Shown here: positions 13,979 to 25,599 of the stretch, piece after piece
Layout: each line of letters begins with the position of its first letter
Numbering within the stretch: the first letter of the stretch is position 1
Assembly (NCBI GenBank): GCA_025642075.2
Contig: JAODUO010000866.1
Span: forward strand, 109,501-173,500
Origin: Ridgeia piscesae
Taxonomy: Eukaryota > Annelida > Polychaeta > Sabellida > Siboglinidae
DNA: 64,000 nt
Direction of reading: 5' to 3'
Program-made: the position numbers and the translations under genes
Notes under the pieces: model-generated
Databases searched by the model: none
What the model saw: the letters and a program-made list of their open reading frames with translations, nothing else
What the model was told of the DNA's origin: nothing

Positions 13979-14658
13979 AACATGAACACATGGCCCAGTA
14001 GATAAGCACCTCTGGGTCTGCCCAAATTAATTTTGCTACTGCACATAGGTGACTATGTTTTCAGTAGGTATACAAGGCAACACAGATTGACTTCATTATC
14101 TGTGTTTTGGATCAAATTTCATACATCTAAGAAGGCAGTCACAGCCCCTAATTAGATACCAAAATAAACTAGATTCAAATGTTATAAAATATATTTAAGT
14201 ACATAACATTATAGCCATTTCAAGTCTAATGCTATAATTCAACCCATGAAAAAGGAGTACATAATATCCTTTCTACATGAATTGGTAGTAATTAGCCAGC
14301 GTGTTATGTACAAACTACATAATTATAGTCTACATTAACAACCTACAATGCACACAATAAAAAGGTCATGAGAAACCCAGAAAGCATGTGGTTTCTTTCA
14401 ACTTAAGTTATTAAAAAAAAAAACATACAAACGTGCAATTAAATAAAATGCCAAAACCTGTAATACACAATAAAATAAAATCAGTCTGTGATTAGCAATG
14501 TAAAAATGTCAACTACTTCTGAGATGCCCCCGGCTATGATGTCATTCAGTAACATTCATACCATGTACACTAACTACAATGTACCAGTGAATAACCATTG
14601 TGACACAACTGTTTAGAAAGCACAATAGAAATGTTGCAAGTGTTTATTGCTAGCTGTA
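13979..14658. repeat. Tandem segmental duplication, copy A
   Basis: About 680 bases beginning near a CCCAGTAGATAAGCACCTCT motif and ending after a GCACAATAGAAATGTTGCAA motif. It is repeated immediately downstream. No coding content recognised. Confidence 0.85.
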
Positions 14659-14660
14659 AA

Positions 14661-15270
14661 CAACATGACACAGCCCAGTAGATAAGCACCTCTGAGTCTG
14701 CCCAATTAATTTTGCTACTGCACATAGTTGACTATGTTTTCAGTAGTATACAAGGCAACACAGATTGACTTCATTATCTGTGTTTTGGATCAAATTTCAT
14801 ACATCTAAGAAGGCAGTCACAGCCCTAATTAGATACCAAAATAAACTAGATTCAAATGTTATAAAATATATTTAAGTACATAACATTATAGCCATTTCAA
14901 GTCTAATGCTATAATTCAACCCATGAAAAAGGAGTACATAATATCCCTTCTACATGAATTGGTAGTAATTGCAATTGTTATTACAAACTACATAATTATA
15001 TTAATTTATACACACAATAAATATAACCAACTGTGGTTTTTTCACCTTAAGTTATTAAAAAACAAAATAAAAATCAATTAAATAAATAAACTGTAATACA
15101 CAATAAAATAAAATTATCTTATTCAATGTAAAAATGTCAACTATTACTGAGTGCCCCCGCATGAGTCATTCGTAAATACTGTACACTAAGTACAATGTAC
15201 CAGTGAATAACCATTGTGACACAATTGTTTAGAAAGCACAATAGAAATGTTGCAAGTGTTTATTGTCTTT
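14661..15270. repeat. Tandem segmental duplication, copy B (indel-rich)
   Basis: Repeats copy A in direct orientation but is about 70 bases shorter. Its first half (to about 14,970) is nearly identical to copy A. The second half has many small gaps relative to copy A, mostly one to several bases each. The divergence is dominated by deletions, which is unusual for ordinary decay. Confidence 0.8.
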
Positions 15271-15314
15271 TAAGCTAGCTATAAATGCTTACATAGTCGT
15301 ATCTAGGATCAAAT

Positions 15315-15579
15315 CAGGGCTTTATTTATGCTTTTTGCATTATTGCCAGTCATACATATTTTGGTGGACACATGGATGTTAACTGTTAAGCCAGTTTAAA
15401 AACTTGACCTGAAATAGACTATGTGACACCATTTACACTCACTTTCAAGGCATAACTAACAATATCTATGGTTTTGGAAGACTTTTTTGCTCCTTAATTG
15501 TTTACCTGTCCATCCATATTTCTACCCATCCACATTTGTTTTTACCCATCCAAATGACAGGTCTCTACATAAAGCTATG
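15315..15579 (+). mobile_element. hAT-like miniature transposon, copy 3 (265 bp)
   Basis: The ends CAGGGCTTTAT and CATAAAGCTATG are flanked by a perfect 8-bp target duplication GATCAAAT at 15,307-15,314 and 15,580-15,587. The interior matches copy 1 at 2,604-2,873. No coding capacity. It lies just below a possible minus-strand open frame at 15,598-15,912. Confidence 0.88.
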
Positions 15580-15597
15580 GATCAAATATAATTTCTC

Positions 15598-15912
15598 TCA
15601 GTGATTTATGTAATAAATATACATAAAAATCTTTACCAAAAAATCCACATACCCCACATGATTCATCTGTTGATTTAGTGAAGGAGATAAGTAATAATAA
15701 CTAGTCTCAAAATGAGCATTCTTTCTTACAAGTTCACAGTATGAAAAGTTGTTTCCATCATTTAGCTGTTTACAGCCTGGGAACATTTTACAAACATTTT
15801 GCTCAAGGACAATATTCCATTGATCTAGACCATTACTCTGCACTCCCCTGACTAAGCTGATGAACAACAGCGTTGTTTGATGAAGCCAAAATGATGTTAA
15901 CTTAGCAGACAT
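15598..15912 (-). CDS. Possible small secreted protein or first exon (104 codons), unrecognised
   Basis: I do not recognise this protein. The frame opens with a short N-terminus and a hydrophobic stretch around residues 7-26 (including TTLLFISLV) that could be a signal peptide, followed by a polar region with cysteines near residues 41, 47 and 59. Consensus-like donors (GTATGTGG, GTAAAGAT) lie inside its 3' part, so it could be a first coding exon rather than a whole gene. It could equally be a chance frame in AT-rich DNA: there is no homology I can name, no second exon and no promoter evidence. Confidence 0.2.
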   Translation of the reverse strand: MSAKLTSFWLHQTTLLFISLVRGVQSNGLDQWNIVLEQNVCKMFPGCKQLNDGNNFSYCELVRKNAHFETSYYYLSPSLNQQMNHVGYVDFLVKIFMYIYYINH

Positions 15913-16145
15913 GTCTACAGTCTAGGTGACTGCATGTGTGTTCAACTTGTGACTGGTGACAGAAATGTTTGAGAACTTGACAAGAGCGTTTTCATACTAC
16001 AGTGTAGTATCATGTATGTAAAATGGTATCACGACTTTGTATACTGAAGTGATAGTTCAACAACACAACAGTTCTCTAAATATAACTGCTCATATGATTC
16101 CAGTATGTATTTATTTTGTCATATATAATTATATATATTATATAT

Positions 16146-17059
16146 AAAGGATGGAACGAACATTCAATTCGTATTATAAATTTTGAATATTCGAATCCTT
16201 TTCTGCTACTCAATTTGAAATTTGAAAATTTGCAGCTATGTAAACAAATATCGCTTTAATATTTGCATTCATGTCCTCTGCCACAAACTCAGTACCCGGC
16301 AATGTTACTTTGTTACTTAACTATGAAAACGGCAACATAGAACCACCAAATTACTCATTATATATACACACGCTAGGTTACAAAATACAATCACTAACAT
16401 TACTGAAACAAATAAACTTCACCAAACAAACTCGCACATACATTGCCAGCAATTCAGTGTTATCGCTGCTGGCAGCAGTTGGGTAGCTCTATGATTACTG
16501 TTGTGGTACCATAATATCAGCATCGTGTCGAGAGGTCGCTTGTTAGCAGTATCAGGTTAAGGTCAGGGTTTAGGGGAAGCTTAGATTTAGCATAAAACCG
16601 GAATTTGTGGTCATTTATGTAACGACGCCTGCGATAAATTACTGATGCTACGGTAATCACCGAGCAATGCATAAATCAGGTCAAGTTTCGTGCGAGTTTA
16701 TTTTGTTAATTTTATTCTTTACAGAAATGGAAATTATTTAATTTTGTAACTATGTCTGTGTAGTGTGTATATGCACATAAGATATGTGAGGAGAAATTTG
16801 GCGGCTGTAGGAAGTTGTGTTCATGGTTAGATCAGAAAGTAAATAAAAAGAACGAGGCGTATGGCCACAATGCCGACAACTCGACTCGGCCTTGTACCCA
16901 TGCCTTGCCCAAGGGATGTTGCCGTGTCCCGGCTAGACATCTCAACACCATTCAATATTCTAATCAAATTTGAAGCCACTGAATATTTGTTTTCAATTCG
17001 TATTCAAAATTTCAAGGATATTAAATTCGAGTGAAATTCCAGATACGTCCCATCCTTAG
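16146..17059. mobile_element. AT-rich element with GGATGG-type inverted termini, candidate non-autonomous DNA transposon
   Basis: The left edge reads AAAGGATGGAACG. The right edge, reverse-complemented, reads CTAAGGATGGGACG. Both continue inward into TTCGAAT/ATTCGAATTT-type AT-rich sequence. AAGGATG-like termini running into ATTCGAA-rich sequence are familiar from some hAT families. The element sits in a TA-rich target, so the target duplication cannot be resolved. The 71-codon frame inside (16,271-16,486) shows no transposase features. Confidence 0.5.
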
Positions 17060-18853
17060 TATATATATACATAGACATTATAGGTGAGAAGTCAGAATGT
17101 CAAAATATATTCTGTTCTCATTAACTACACACTAAATTAGTTACATAACACCCTAAAGATGTATAATTTCACCTGGATGTCTGCCCAGCATTAATCTACA
17201 TTATCCTAGCTGTCTCCATGACTGTGTGTGACTAACAGCTTCCGCAATATTCCACAGTCTACACAACCTTCCAGGGTCCGTCCTCTCATAGAACCATGCC
17301 ACTACGCTGTCACAGTCATTGTGTGACACAGTTTCCACAACCAGGGTCCAATCACTGCGAGAGACTGTCATTTCACTTTCCAAGTCTCCACAATTACATT
17401 CAGTAGCCAGTTTTTCATGTGCTTACGTTCACTTTTTCTTTGTATGTACTGTAGACACTGTACAATACAATTCTGAACAACACCAGTCTACCTGGTGCAC
17501 AATGACATCTACAACAATTGTACTGTACTAACTGTACAATACAATTCTGAACAACACCAGTCTACCTGGTGCACAATGACATCTACCACAATTCAGTTAG
17601 TTTATACGCACTGAAAAAACAATTAATCATTATTTAAAGGGAAATTAGGGAATACGTATTCAATAAATGATGCTCAGCACAAGGAAATGCAATCACTGAT
17701 CACCCATGGTACCAGTTGGAATCAGTTGAAAACGTTGCATTTGTCAACAATTTAATGTCAAATTTCTTTGTAAACATAAAATAACTGTCTGTCAGACAGT
17801 TAAATAAAACTGATTTCAGCCAACACTACTAAATTATACCCACTCTACAAAATCAGTCTGTCATCAATCCACCCTCAATGTAACAATAACTTGTTTTTTT
17901 TAAATTACGATGCCTACAACTTGTTGTACTGGTAGTCAATTCAAAATAAATATTCTGCTCAGAAAATGCACCTAAAACACACAAAGCTTGAATGTTTTAC
18001 TAGCTTAGAAGACTAGAGGATCTTCCACGGCTGTCATGCTAGCCATACTAAACTGAACAAAGGTTTGTTCAATGGCCCATTAGAAGCTACATTGTAAACC
18101 TGTCTATGTTGTCTGATTAATGCCCAAGCAGCCAGATTCACTACAAGCCTTACATGCAAATGAGGCTCACAAATTACCTGGAAACCCACAGCATGTTTTG
18201 TTTAGCTATTTGCACTAATGGAATCTGTTCACATATTTTTCATAACCAATAATATAACTATTGTGTTGCTTCTAAATTGCTTGTAATACAGACTTTATTG
18301 TGAATTACCGGGAACAGTATGAACTAATCAACATGGAATGAGTGCACACAACATGGTCTGCATATTATCAACACCTGGGATTTGCCAGATCCCTTCTACT
18401 AAACCCAGGGAGCCACATGTAGGCCTTGAAGGTATCTTGTAATACCCTATTAGCCTGTTACCTATGTTTTTTATATGTACTTATCTTGGCCCTCAGGAAC
18501 CTACAGAACATCTGCTCGCCTGCACGCAAATGATCACTACGACAGAAAGTATTCAGCTACGTGCCATTATGCAGAATACCAACTCAATTACACAACAACC
18601 AAGTTTCAGCAGAGATGTAGTATTTGATGATGTCATGCAGTGTACTAGTGTGATGTAATACATTTAGCAATCAGAAGATAAGACATTTTACTGCATCAAA
18701 GATAACTGCATGCCAGGCTGTGTGTGCAAAATATCTAGTCATCTCCAGTGCAGACTTCCAGCTTCTACCTTGGTGAAGGACAGTGTGGGGATAGAACCAG
18801 GATGGTTACACCTGAGACCTGACAAGTAGTAGTGAGTCACAGGTGTGTGGAGA
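17060..18853. other. Non-coding stretch with a short tandem duplication
   Basis: No gene recognised. A roughly 62-bp stretch (containing ACAACACCAGTCTACCTGGT) occurs twice with a 74-base offset, at 17,457-17,520 and 17,531-17,594. Otherwise nothing was seen. Confidence 0.5.
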
Positions 18854-19346
18854 CCAGGGGACCATTTCAAACATTCTTGCGAGCTCTTAAACTCGACTTT
18901 GCACTTTAAAATCAATTCTGATCTTTAACAATGATCTTGAATGTATATAGCTGAAAACTATCAACAACGTAACACGCCAATGGAACATTGTTACTGGTGT
19001 GTCATGGAAATAGTGTCCTTGGTAATATGGAAATGGATTTTTTTTATTAATTTAACAATGCATTTTGTTTAATTTAATGAAGAGCTCTAGACACTGAGCT
19101 CTTAAGTCACCACTGAACAAATTGCATTGCTAAATTAGTGTCTTTAAAATGCACACATCCAATGCTTTGTCACTGAGCACACCATTTCCAAGATACATCA
19201 GTGACAGTGTCCCATTGGCGTAGTGTGGTTTTCAGTTTCATACTATGCAAAAACAACGACTGTCATGGAGAAAATTAATTTTGAAAGTCAGACTTATAAA
19301 TGAGCCCTTAAGAATGTTACTTTTTATGAGTGAAATGAGCCCGTGG
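18854..19346. mobile_element. Foldback element, about 490 bp
   Basis: The two halves are imperfect inverted copies of each other along their whole length. The centre is AAGAGCTC (19,080-19,087), an 8-base loop, then GAGCTCTT (19,096-19,103). Paired blocks run outward: ACGCCAATGGAACA on the left against ACGCCAATGGGACA on the reverse-complemented right, AACATTCTT on both arms, and CCATTTCA against TCATTTCA near the ends. The outer left end CAGGGGACC resembles hAT termini, but no target duplication is clear. Confidence 0.75.
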
Positions 19347-19558
19347 TTGGATTAAGCAGATTAGACATGAATGGCCGAAAAGAGTGAGTGATTTAACAGC
19401 ACAGTTATTGACATTACTAACTATACACATGTACATATGTCACTGTATTAATAATTTCAATACACTGTTTATTTCAGTCGTTGAATCATGTATCGACTAT
19501 TGAAATGTAAATACACAATCAGGGTTGTAACAAGGAACTGTAGCAAGTTGATTATCTA
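19347..19558. other. Non-coding stretch, nothing recognised
   Basis: No exon or repeat supported. Confidence 0.4.
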
Positions 19559-19560
19559 TT

Positions 19561-19755
19561 TGTGTAATTGTTGCTGACTGTCAAGAAGCAGTATGTTCAT
19601 TGTGTAACTGTTGCTGACTGTCAAGAAGCAGTATGTTCATTGTGTAACTGTTGCTGACTGTCAAGAAGCAGTATGTTCATTGTGTAACTGTTGCTGACTG
19701 TCAAGAAGCAGTATGTTCATTGTGTAACTGTTGCCGACTGTCAAGAAGCAGTATC
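19561..19755. repeat. 40-bp minisatellite, five copies
   Basis: Units start at 19,561, 19,601, 19,641, 19,681 and 19,721, each carrying GTTGCTGACTGTCAAGAAGC. The first and last copies each carry a substitution (AATTG and TTGCCG variants), as expected for array edges. Confidence 0.95.
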
Positions 19756-21348
19756 ATCCTGTCCTTGTGACTACGGTTGTGGTCAGAAGTGTTGTTTGTA
19801 CATAGTACACCATTCTAGATGTCTTCAATTTAACAGTTGAGGGTAGGCAAAGTTCAATAGTTTGGATGATAAACACTGCAATGTTGTAAACAAACAAAGT
19901 TTACAAGCTAAATTATCAAACATACTTCCTGTGCAGACTTTACTTCATTCATTTACTGCATGTAGACCCGACTGATTTGTTGCAACAGTTGTGGGCATCA
20001 AATGTCAACGTTGAGACATTTACAGTTATTTCATACAATATAGTATTTAGGGCAATTTGCCAGAGGTAAGAAACATAAATATGTACATATACAACACTGA
20101 CTAGTTTTACAAGGAAAGCTGTTCAAAATTACTTCAACCATATACAAAGACTGGAGTTGTAGCTGTGTGTGTGCTCATGCTATAACCAGGATTTGTTCAG
20201 ACTGTACCAGACACAAACAAGTTGCTGAAGTTGCAGAAGGAAGTTGGTGTTTTTAGAATACTAGCATGGGAAGCTAGTCCTCATGCTGGGAATAAATGTG
20301 TTACGGTGCAATGTTGACCTAAGTTGGCAACTGGCCAAAACATGACCAATAACATCAGTTCTATGCCACAGCCCAGATCATTCTTCCAACCATGATGAAG
20401 TGACTGAACAAATGTGATTATCAGACACATCTTAATCATGACAAAAAACAATAACAATATACAACTTGAATTTTGAACGTGTATTTCAAAATTTTATAAT
20501 GACATCACAGTATGTCTTTGGCGAGAACTCACAATCCATTCAGATGAACACGCATCAAAACAGGAGGAAGATAATGTGTTTTGTCAAAACAAATGAAATA
20601 TTTCTTTACATTTTCCCCAAAGCTTTGATTCCCATTGACAACTGCTCAGACAAGTAAACATTTTGGCAGACAAATAGATTTCAGAACTGACTCGTCTGGG
20701 GACCGAATGAAAATGTTGGCTTATTTCTATCATTGATGTATTTTGAATCTAGATTTGGTTATGACATAAAACAAAAGATCACTCTAGGCCTAGCCAATTT
20801 GCTGCTGTCTTAATTAAGACTAGACCATTTTGTCTATATTCACAGGAAACCAAAAAGGAGAGATGTTTATCCTTCATTGAATTATTGTTATGACTGTTGA
20901 ATTTTTTTTTTACAAACTTACGGGTAAAATTATTCTGAACTGAATATGACACAACTTTAGACAGCCTTGTCTGTATGTTACCACAGTGTGCTATGTAGCA
21001 TGTTGATGCAAACTGGGTCATTCTTTGTACCTTAATATTATTGTATGCAATATTTTTGTAACAACAAAAATTTCTGGATATATTATTATATAATAAATGA
21101 AGGCTCAGTATGGCACATGGTGTCACCAGAGACAAACACGAACGCCATCAAGCAGATAAAAATAATATAAATCATCAAGTTTAATGAAATAACAGTGACC
21201 AATGGTTAAACCAAACCATCTGATGCAGTGAAATTAGAGGTTTATACCCAAAGTTGGTGTGCATCTTATAGCCTATATGGCAACCTATTAAACAAATTAA
21301 AGTTAGGAAGCGTATTACACGTGGAAACTTAGGGTATACGTTAACAGT
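19756..21348. other. Non-coding stretch, nothing recognised
   Basis: Only short unsupported frames (for example 20,779-21,135 minus). No repeat or RNA gene recognised. Confidence 0.4.
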
Positions 21349-21700
21349 GCGGAGTGGTGGTCGCGTGGTAGAGCACCGGACTATCAATCGAGGGGACAGT
21401 GGTTTGACACCGCTGTTTCAAAACTTAGGTAATTTCGTTCTATCCATATCTTTCAAAAGAGACTATAAGCCGGTGGTCCCTTCTATCTGGTGTCTATTCC
21501 AGAGGAAGTAAAAGATCACACAGGGGGTAAATGTGGGTAACCCGTAGGCACAGTAATGGACTCACTATTTCTAGAGGACAACTCTGAAAACCAGTGACAC
21601 TAATGGTCAGCAAGTTGACCGGTGGTCATTAATGGGTGGAAGGAGAATATGCCCTATAGTACCTGCGGTGACGTTTGAATGATAGAAATAACGCGTCTGA
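21349..21700 (+). mobile_element. tRNA-derived SINE (3' end uncertain)
   Basis: The first 70 bases resemble a decayed tRNA gene. An A-box-like TGGTCGCGTGG sits in a D-arm-like region, and a B-box-like GGTTTGACACC sits in a 5-bp T-arm (AGTGG/CCGCT) with a 7-base TTTGACA loop. The anticodon stem is imperfect, so a functional tRNA is unlikely. It continues into a body containing GAGACTATAAGCCGGTGGTC and later GTAAAAGATC, similar in style to the conserved central domains of metazoan SINEs. I did not find the 3' tail. Confidence 0.6.
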
Positions 21701-21955
21701 AGTATGAAATGTAAGCCAAAATGTAGTTAAGACGGCGAAATGGAGGTGTGTCCGGTTACAACAAAAGTTGTGATGCCACAACTAGCGGATATCGCTACTA
21801 ATATATTAGCGGCATCTGACGTAACCTAGGCTAGAGTGCGTTATTCTGCTAGAGCCAATGCCTAATGCTAGTGCTACTCTGCTAGGCGTACCGAGGGGTG
21901 GACACACATTCGCCTCGGCCTTTTTGAGGTGAAACAAGACGTTAATACAACTTAC

Positions 21956-22118
21956 CTTTAGATGCAAGACAGTCGTTTAATGAATTTCCAACAATACGAG
22001 CGTCAGCTACTGTGATAATTTGCGACGCATTTGTAAACAGTGACGAACGGAAGCTATTTGCGTTAACAGATTACGTCAGTATCCGTTTCGATACAACCAC
22101 TGGTGACTCCATCTTGAT
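21956..22118 (-). other. Candidate non-coding first exon of an unidentified minus-strand gene
   Basis: On the minus strand a strong donor (TCTAAAG then GTAAGTTG) occurs at 21,955/21,956. It is preceded by relatively CpG-rich sequence, an AAGATGGAGT motif at 22,106-22,115 that resembles a YY1-type promoter/start element, and an AATATTTATAG TATA-like stretch further upstream. The ATG in that motif is closed after 13 codons, so this would be untranslated. No downstream coding exon was recognised at lower coordinates. Confidence 0.25.
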
Positions 22119-23320
22119 TGTTTTTGATGCAACTGCTATAAATATTAATGCGCCAAAGCGCCAAATTTGAAGAGTAGGCCTAAATTAATTAATTCAGCAT
22201 AAATCTAAGAAGATGGTTCCATATTATTATTATAGCATGTTCAAAATATGTCATGTACGCAAACAATTAGTGTTAATAAAAATGCATGCTCGCGTAGCTA
22301 TTATTATATTTTATTGTTCGTAGTGATACAGGCACACGTTGGCAGTAATATGTCTACTAGCGCTGATATGCTCCGCGGGTGTCGCCACCGTTTCTCGACT
22401 TACGTGGCGCCCTCTGTCAGCCAATACATTGAGTAAGTCAGTTAGAAGTAAGTATGGCATCAAGTAAGTCAGCAAGTAAATATTAATTTGTCCAACAAAG
22501 AAACAATATACATCAGAATGGTCATGTCACACAAAATTGCCAACATTGTGATTTTTATTTATCATAATGGCATGCATTACAACCATGAAGTGTCAGTAAA
22601 TATTAGAGAAAATATATAACAAAATTAAGCACACCATAAATAATTGTATTTTGAGTGGCGCTGAAATATCTTCTTCAGAAGGATTCGACCAAATACATAT
22701 TATTTTTGTGTTGCACTGCAACAGGAAATGCCTATGCAAAATCATGAAAGCTTATTATCCAGTTATGTCAGTATGCATTTGCACTGCTTCGCATGCATGG
22801 CTATCACTGAACGCATGCTCTGTGCATAGCAAACATATGTCAAGTGTCACAGATACACTGAACTTGAGTATCTTCGCAAAACGAAATTATTATATGGCAA
22901 ATATTTTATCAACGTGTCATCAAAAATTTAATCTTTCTTAGTTGTGACAATCATTCGAATACTAATACATTTCATCTATATAATTATACCCTATTAACAT
23001 TCTCTACACTGGACACTGAGAGCTAGCTAGCCACTAATAACAGATCAGTCACAGGTCAGCTCTAGTGCACCAATAGTAGAAGAGCTGGGACGAGAGGCCA
23101 TAGAACTTGTGAATACACAAGCCCTGAAATATACAACTTGCGATCATGCTATGCAGAACCAAGCAAATGTGTTGACAGGGCCCCAAGTTGCGCTTAGAAA
23201 CAGACAATCACATACACATTTCTTGTGTATTATACCTCTTTACCCAAATATTGGTCTGTGGGAATTTTTTGAAAAGGTTAGTTCGTGTGCAGTTTTTGAG
23301 AAACAAATATAAGTAATTTG
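22119..23320. other. Non-coding stretch
   Basis: Moderately CpG-containing up to about 22,440, then AT-rich. No gene or repeat could be supported. Confidence 0.4.
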
Positions 23321-23324
23321 AAAT

Positions 23325-23511
<187 letters not shown>

Positions 23512-24060
23512 TGGTTACTGGTTTTTGACCTTAGGGAACCTTTAGAACGATCTAATCAAATATAAATTTCTCGTGCATAGTGCCAGTGCCCTAATATAAT
23601 AATGATATGCCAAATTAGACAAATCTACCCCAAACAGTTTCTGAGATATATAGGGTAGTTAACGGTGACGGGGACGGCAGGCGACGGACGACGGACGGCA
23701 GATGCAGAGTGATGCTGTAAGTCCGTTGGCGCTATACGAATGATCTGCTTAAAATATGGAATATACCAGATATTACAAAATATTAATGTTGGTTACCATT
23801 GGCTGTTATCAAGCAAGTAAACAAAATAACACATCGAAGGTAGATACAAATGTGCAAACCGATTTGGCGATATAGGCCCTATCCCATAATGTAGCCATCC
23901 ACCATTTCTCGAATGTATCATTGATCAATGAGTAGAAATTGTGTTTCTTTGTGCGGACTGGCATCATAACAGTGAAATAATGACATCTGCCAGAAAGTGA
24001 CTTGGTTGCATACGTACATGTGTTAATTGGCCATAAGGTCATACGTGGTAAATCGTCGGT
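23512..24060. other. Non-coding stretch
   Basis: A short GACGG-rich patch (GGGACGGCAGGCGACGGACG, 23,671-23,690) is the only notable feature. Confidence 0.4.
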
Positions 24061-24072
24061 AGATTATCCAAG

Positions 24073-24815
24073 TTGACACCTCCTAGCCAAAACGACACCA
24101 GCTGTAGTCGAATGAAGACAAGGGTGATAATGAAAAACAACACACCAATGTATGTCAACACCACTCAGATAGAAAACGTTGAAAGCTGCGTCTACACGGG
24201 ACAGCGATACAGCACCAGAGACAGAAACCAAGACAAGGAGATTCGAAGAATCACGACAGGCTGGACAGCATTCGCCAGACACCGCCATAATTTTTATCTT
24301 CAAGGGTAACATTACAACCAGATCGAAGCGATGAGTCTACAACTCATGCCTACTTCCAGCAGTGATTATGATGCGGAAACATGAGCTCTCGCCAGCCGCA
24401 CAAATAAAATAGAAAAACTCATGTTAAACACAACATATATATCTGGACAGAAAAACAACATATATAATGTTACGGGTGATAGAAATGACGCATGTCACAC
24501 ACATGATCGAACAGGTTAAAAGACGAAAGTCGACTTGGGCAGGACACTTCGGTAGAATACAAGATAACCGATGGATATTGCATATTACTACCTGGAAATC
24601 GTATGAAGGGAAACGATTTACGGGAAGACCGACGATCGAGACGATTGGGAGTGACGAATTAGATGAGTGAGTACTAGAAAGGCTTCATCTGGCACAGGAC
24701 AATGCAAGACAAGCACATGTGGAAACAGCATATAAGCTAGCATGCAGACAGCAAGGCAAGAAACACATTGTTTTGGGTCAATGATAACCAACGTAGAATT
24801 AAAATAGTCCAATGG
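24073..24815 (+). pseudogene. Decayed LINE reverse-transcriptase C-terminal fragment
   Basis: The pieces read in order as the C-terminal half of a non-LTR retrotransposon polymerase. Around 24,110-24,290 the text resembles the segment after the catalytic box (KTRVIMKNN, then RITTGWTAFARH). At about 24,310-24,400 come NQ and YDAETXA remnants of the conserved tyrosine/tryptophan region with a stop in it. At 24,467-24,670 is the tail with WAGHFGRIQDNRW and GKRFTGRP. Frame changes and stops show it is dead. Family assignment (R1/RTE-like) is uncertain. Confidence 0.7.
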
Positions 24816-24849
24816 TATTTCACCAGGCCAGCAATAAGTTTTATTAACT

Positions 24850-25200
24850 GCATGCTAACTGCAATACTCGTCACAATCGCGACTCAACTGATGGTCTATT
24901 TGTATTGTCCTTGCTCTCCTCTTGGAATCTCTGTCGTCATGGGTTAGGTTGGCCATGGTTTCCGTCACTCGTCTGTATTTCTTTGTCTTCTATTTCCAAA
25001 TTTTTCTCTCACTAGGTTCTCTAACAACAGTCTCAAATTGTCTCTGTTTCGTTCTGGTTCCCCGGTCTTTCCAGATCTCTCTTCACACAGTTCTCACATC
25101 ACAATATCGGTCTTCTTCGCCGTCTTTTTCTTCCAGTTGCTGGGCATCTGCTCTTTTGCATGCTAATTTTTCATTTCCCATTTTTTTCACGTGACAAGCC
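24850..25200 (-). pseudogene. Decayed LINE polymerase C-terminus, opposite strand
   Basis: The minus strand reads HVKKMGNEKL, then CKRADAQQLEEK, then a Lys/Arg-rich tail. This resembles the terminal GHVxRM-type region of other non-LTR retrotransposon polymerases. Frame is not maintained. It lies tail-to-tail with the plus-strand LINE fragment at 24,073-24,815. Confidence 0.5.
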
Positions 25201-25599
25201 CATTTCAATTTACTTTACACCAGTTTCTTCTCAGAGCGTTTCTTCACTCCAGCCTTTGAATAAGGCTGAAGTGAAGGAGTGAAGCTGCTCTGACGTAGTG
25301 GCAACGGCATACGTCATGCCCGGGCCGAGATTCGACTAAATAACACAACACGTTCGAATGAGTGAAAATGATCACATAAGTTAATCCATTTTTATTTAAG
25401 ATGTGCGTGATAACAATATTATTTCAATACTTGATGTATTACTAACGGAAACTGCGTACGTTAGTAACAAAGGCGAATCCTGACTCGGTACGAATCTGGG
25501 ACCGCTACCGTCGCGATCCCAGATTCGTACGAATCCTGGACTGGTCGAATCTGGGACCACCACACCGCCTTCCTTTATAGTCCATACACTGATACAAAT

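Noticed and set aside
21349..21417. Functional tRNA gene
   Set aside because: The anticodon stem is mismatched and the acceptor stem does not close; better explained as the head of a SINE.
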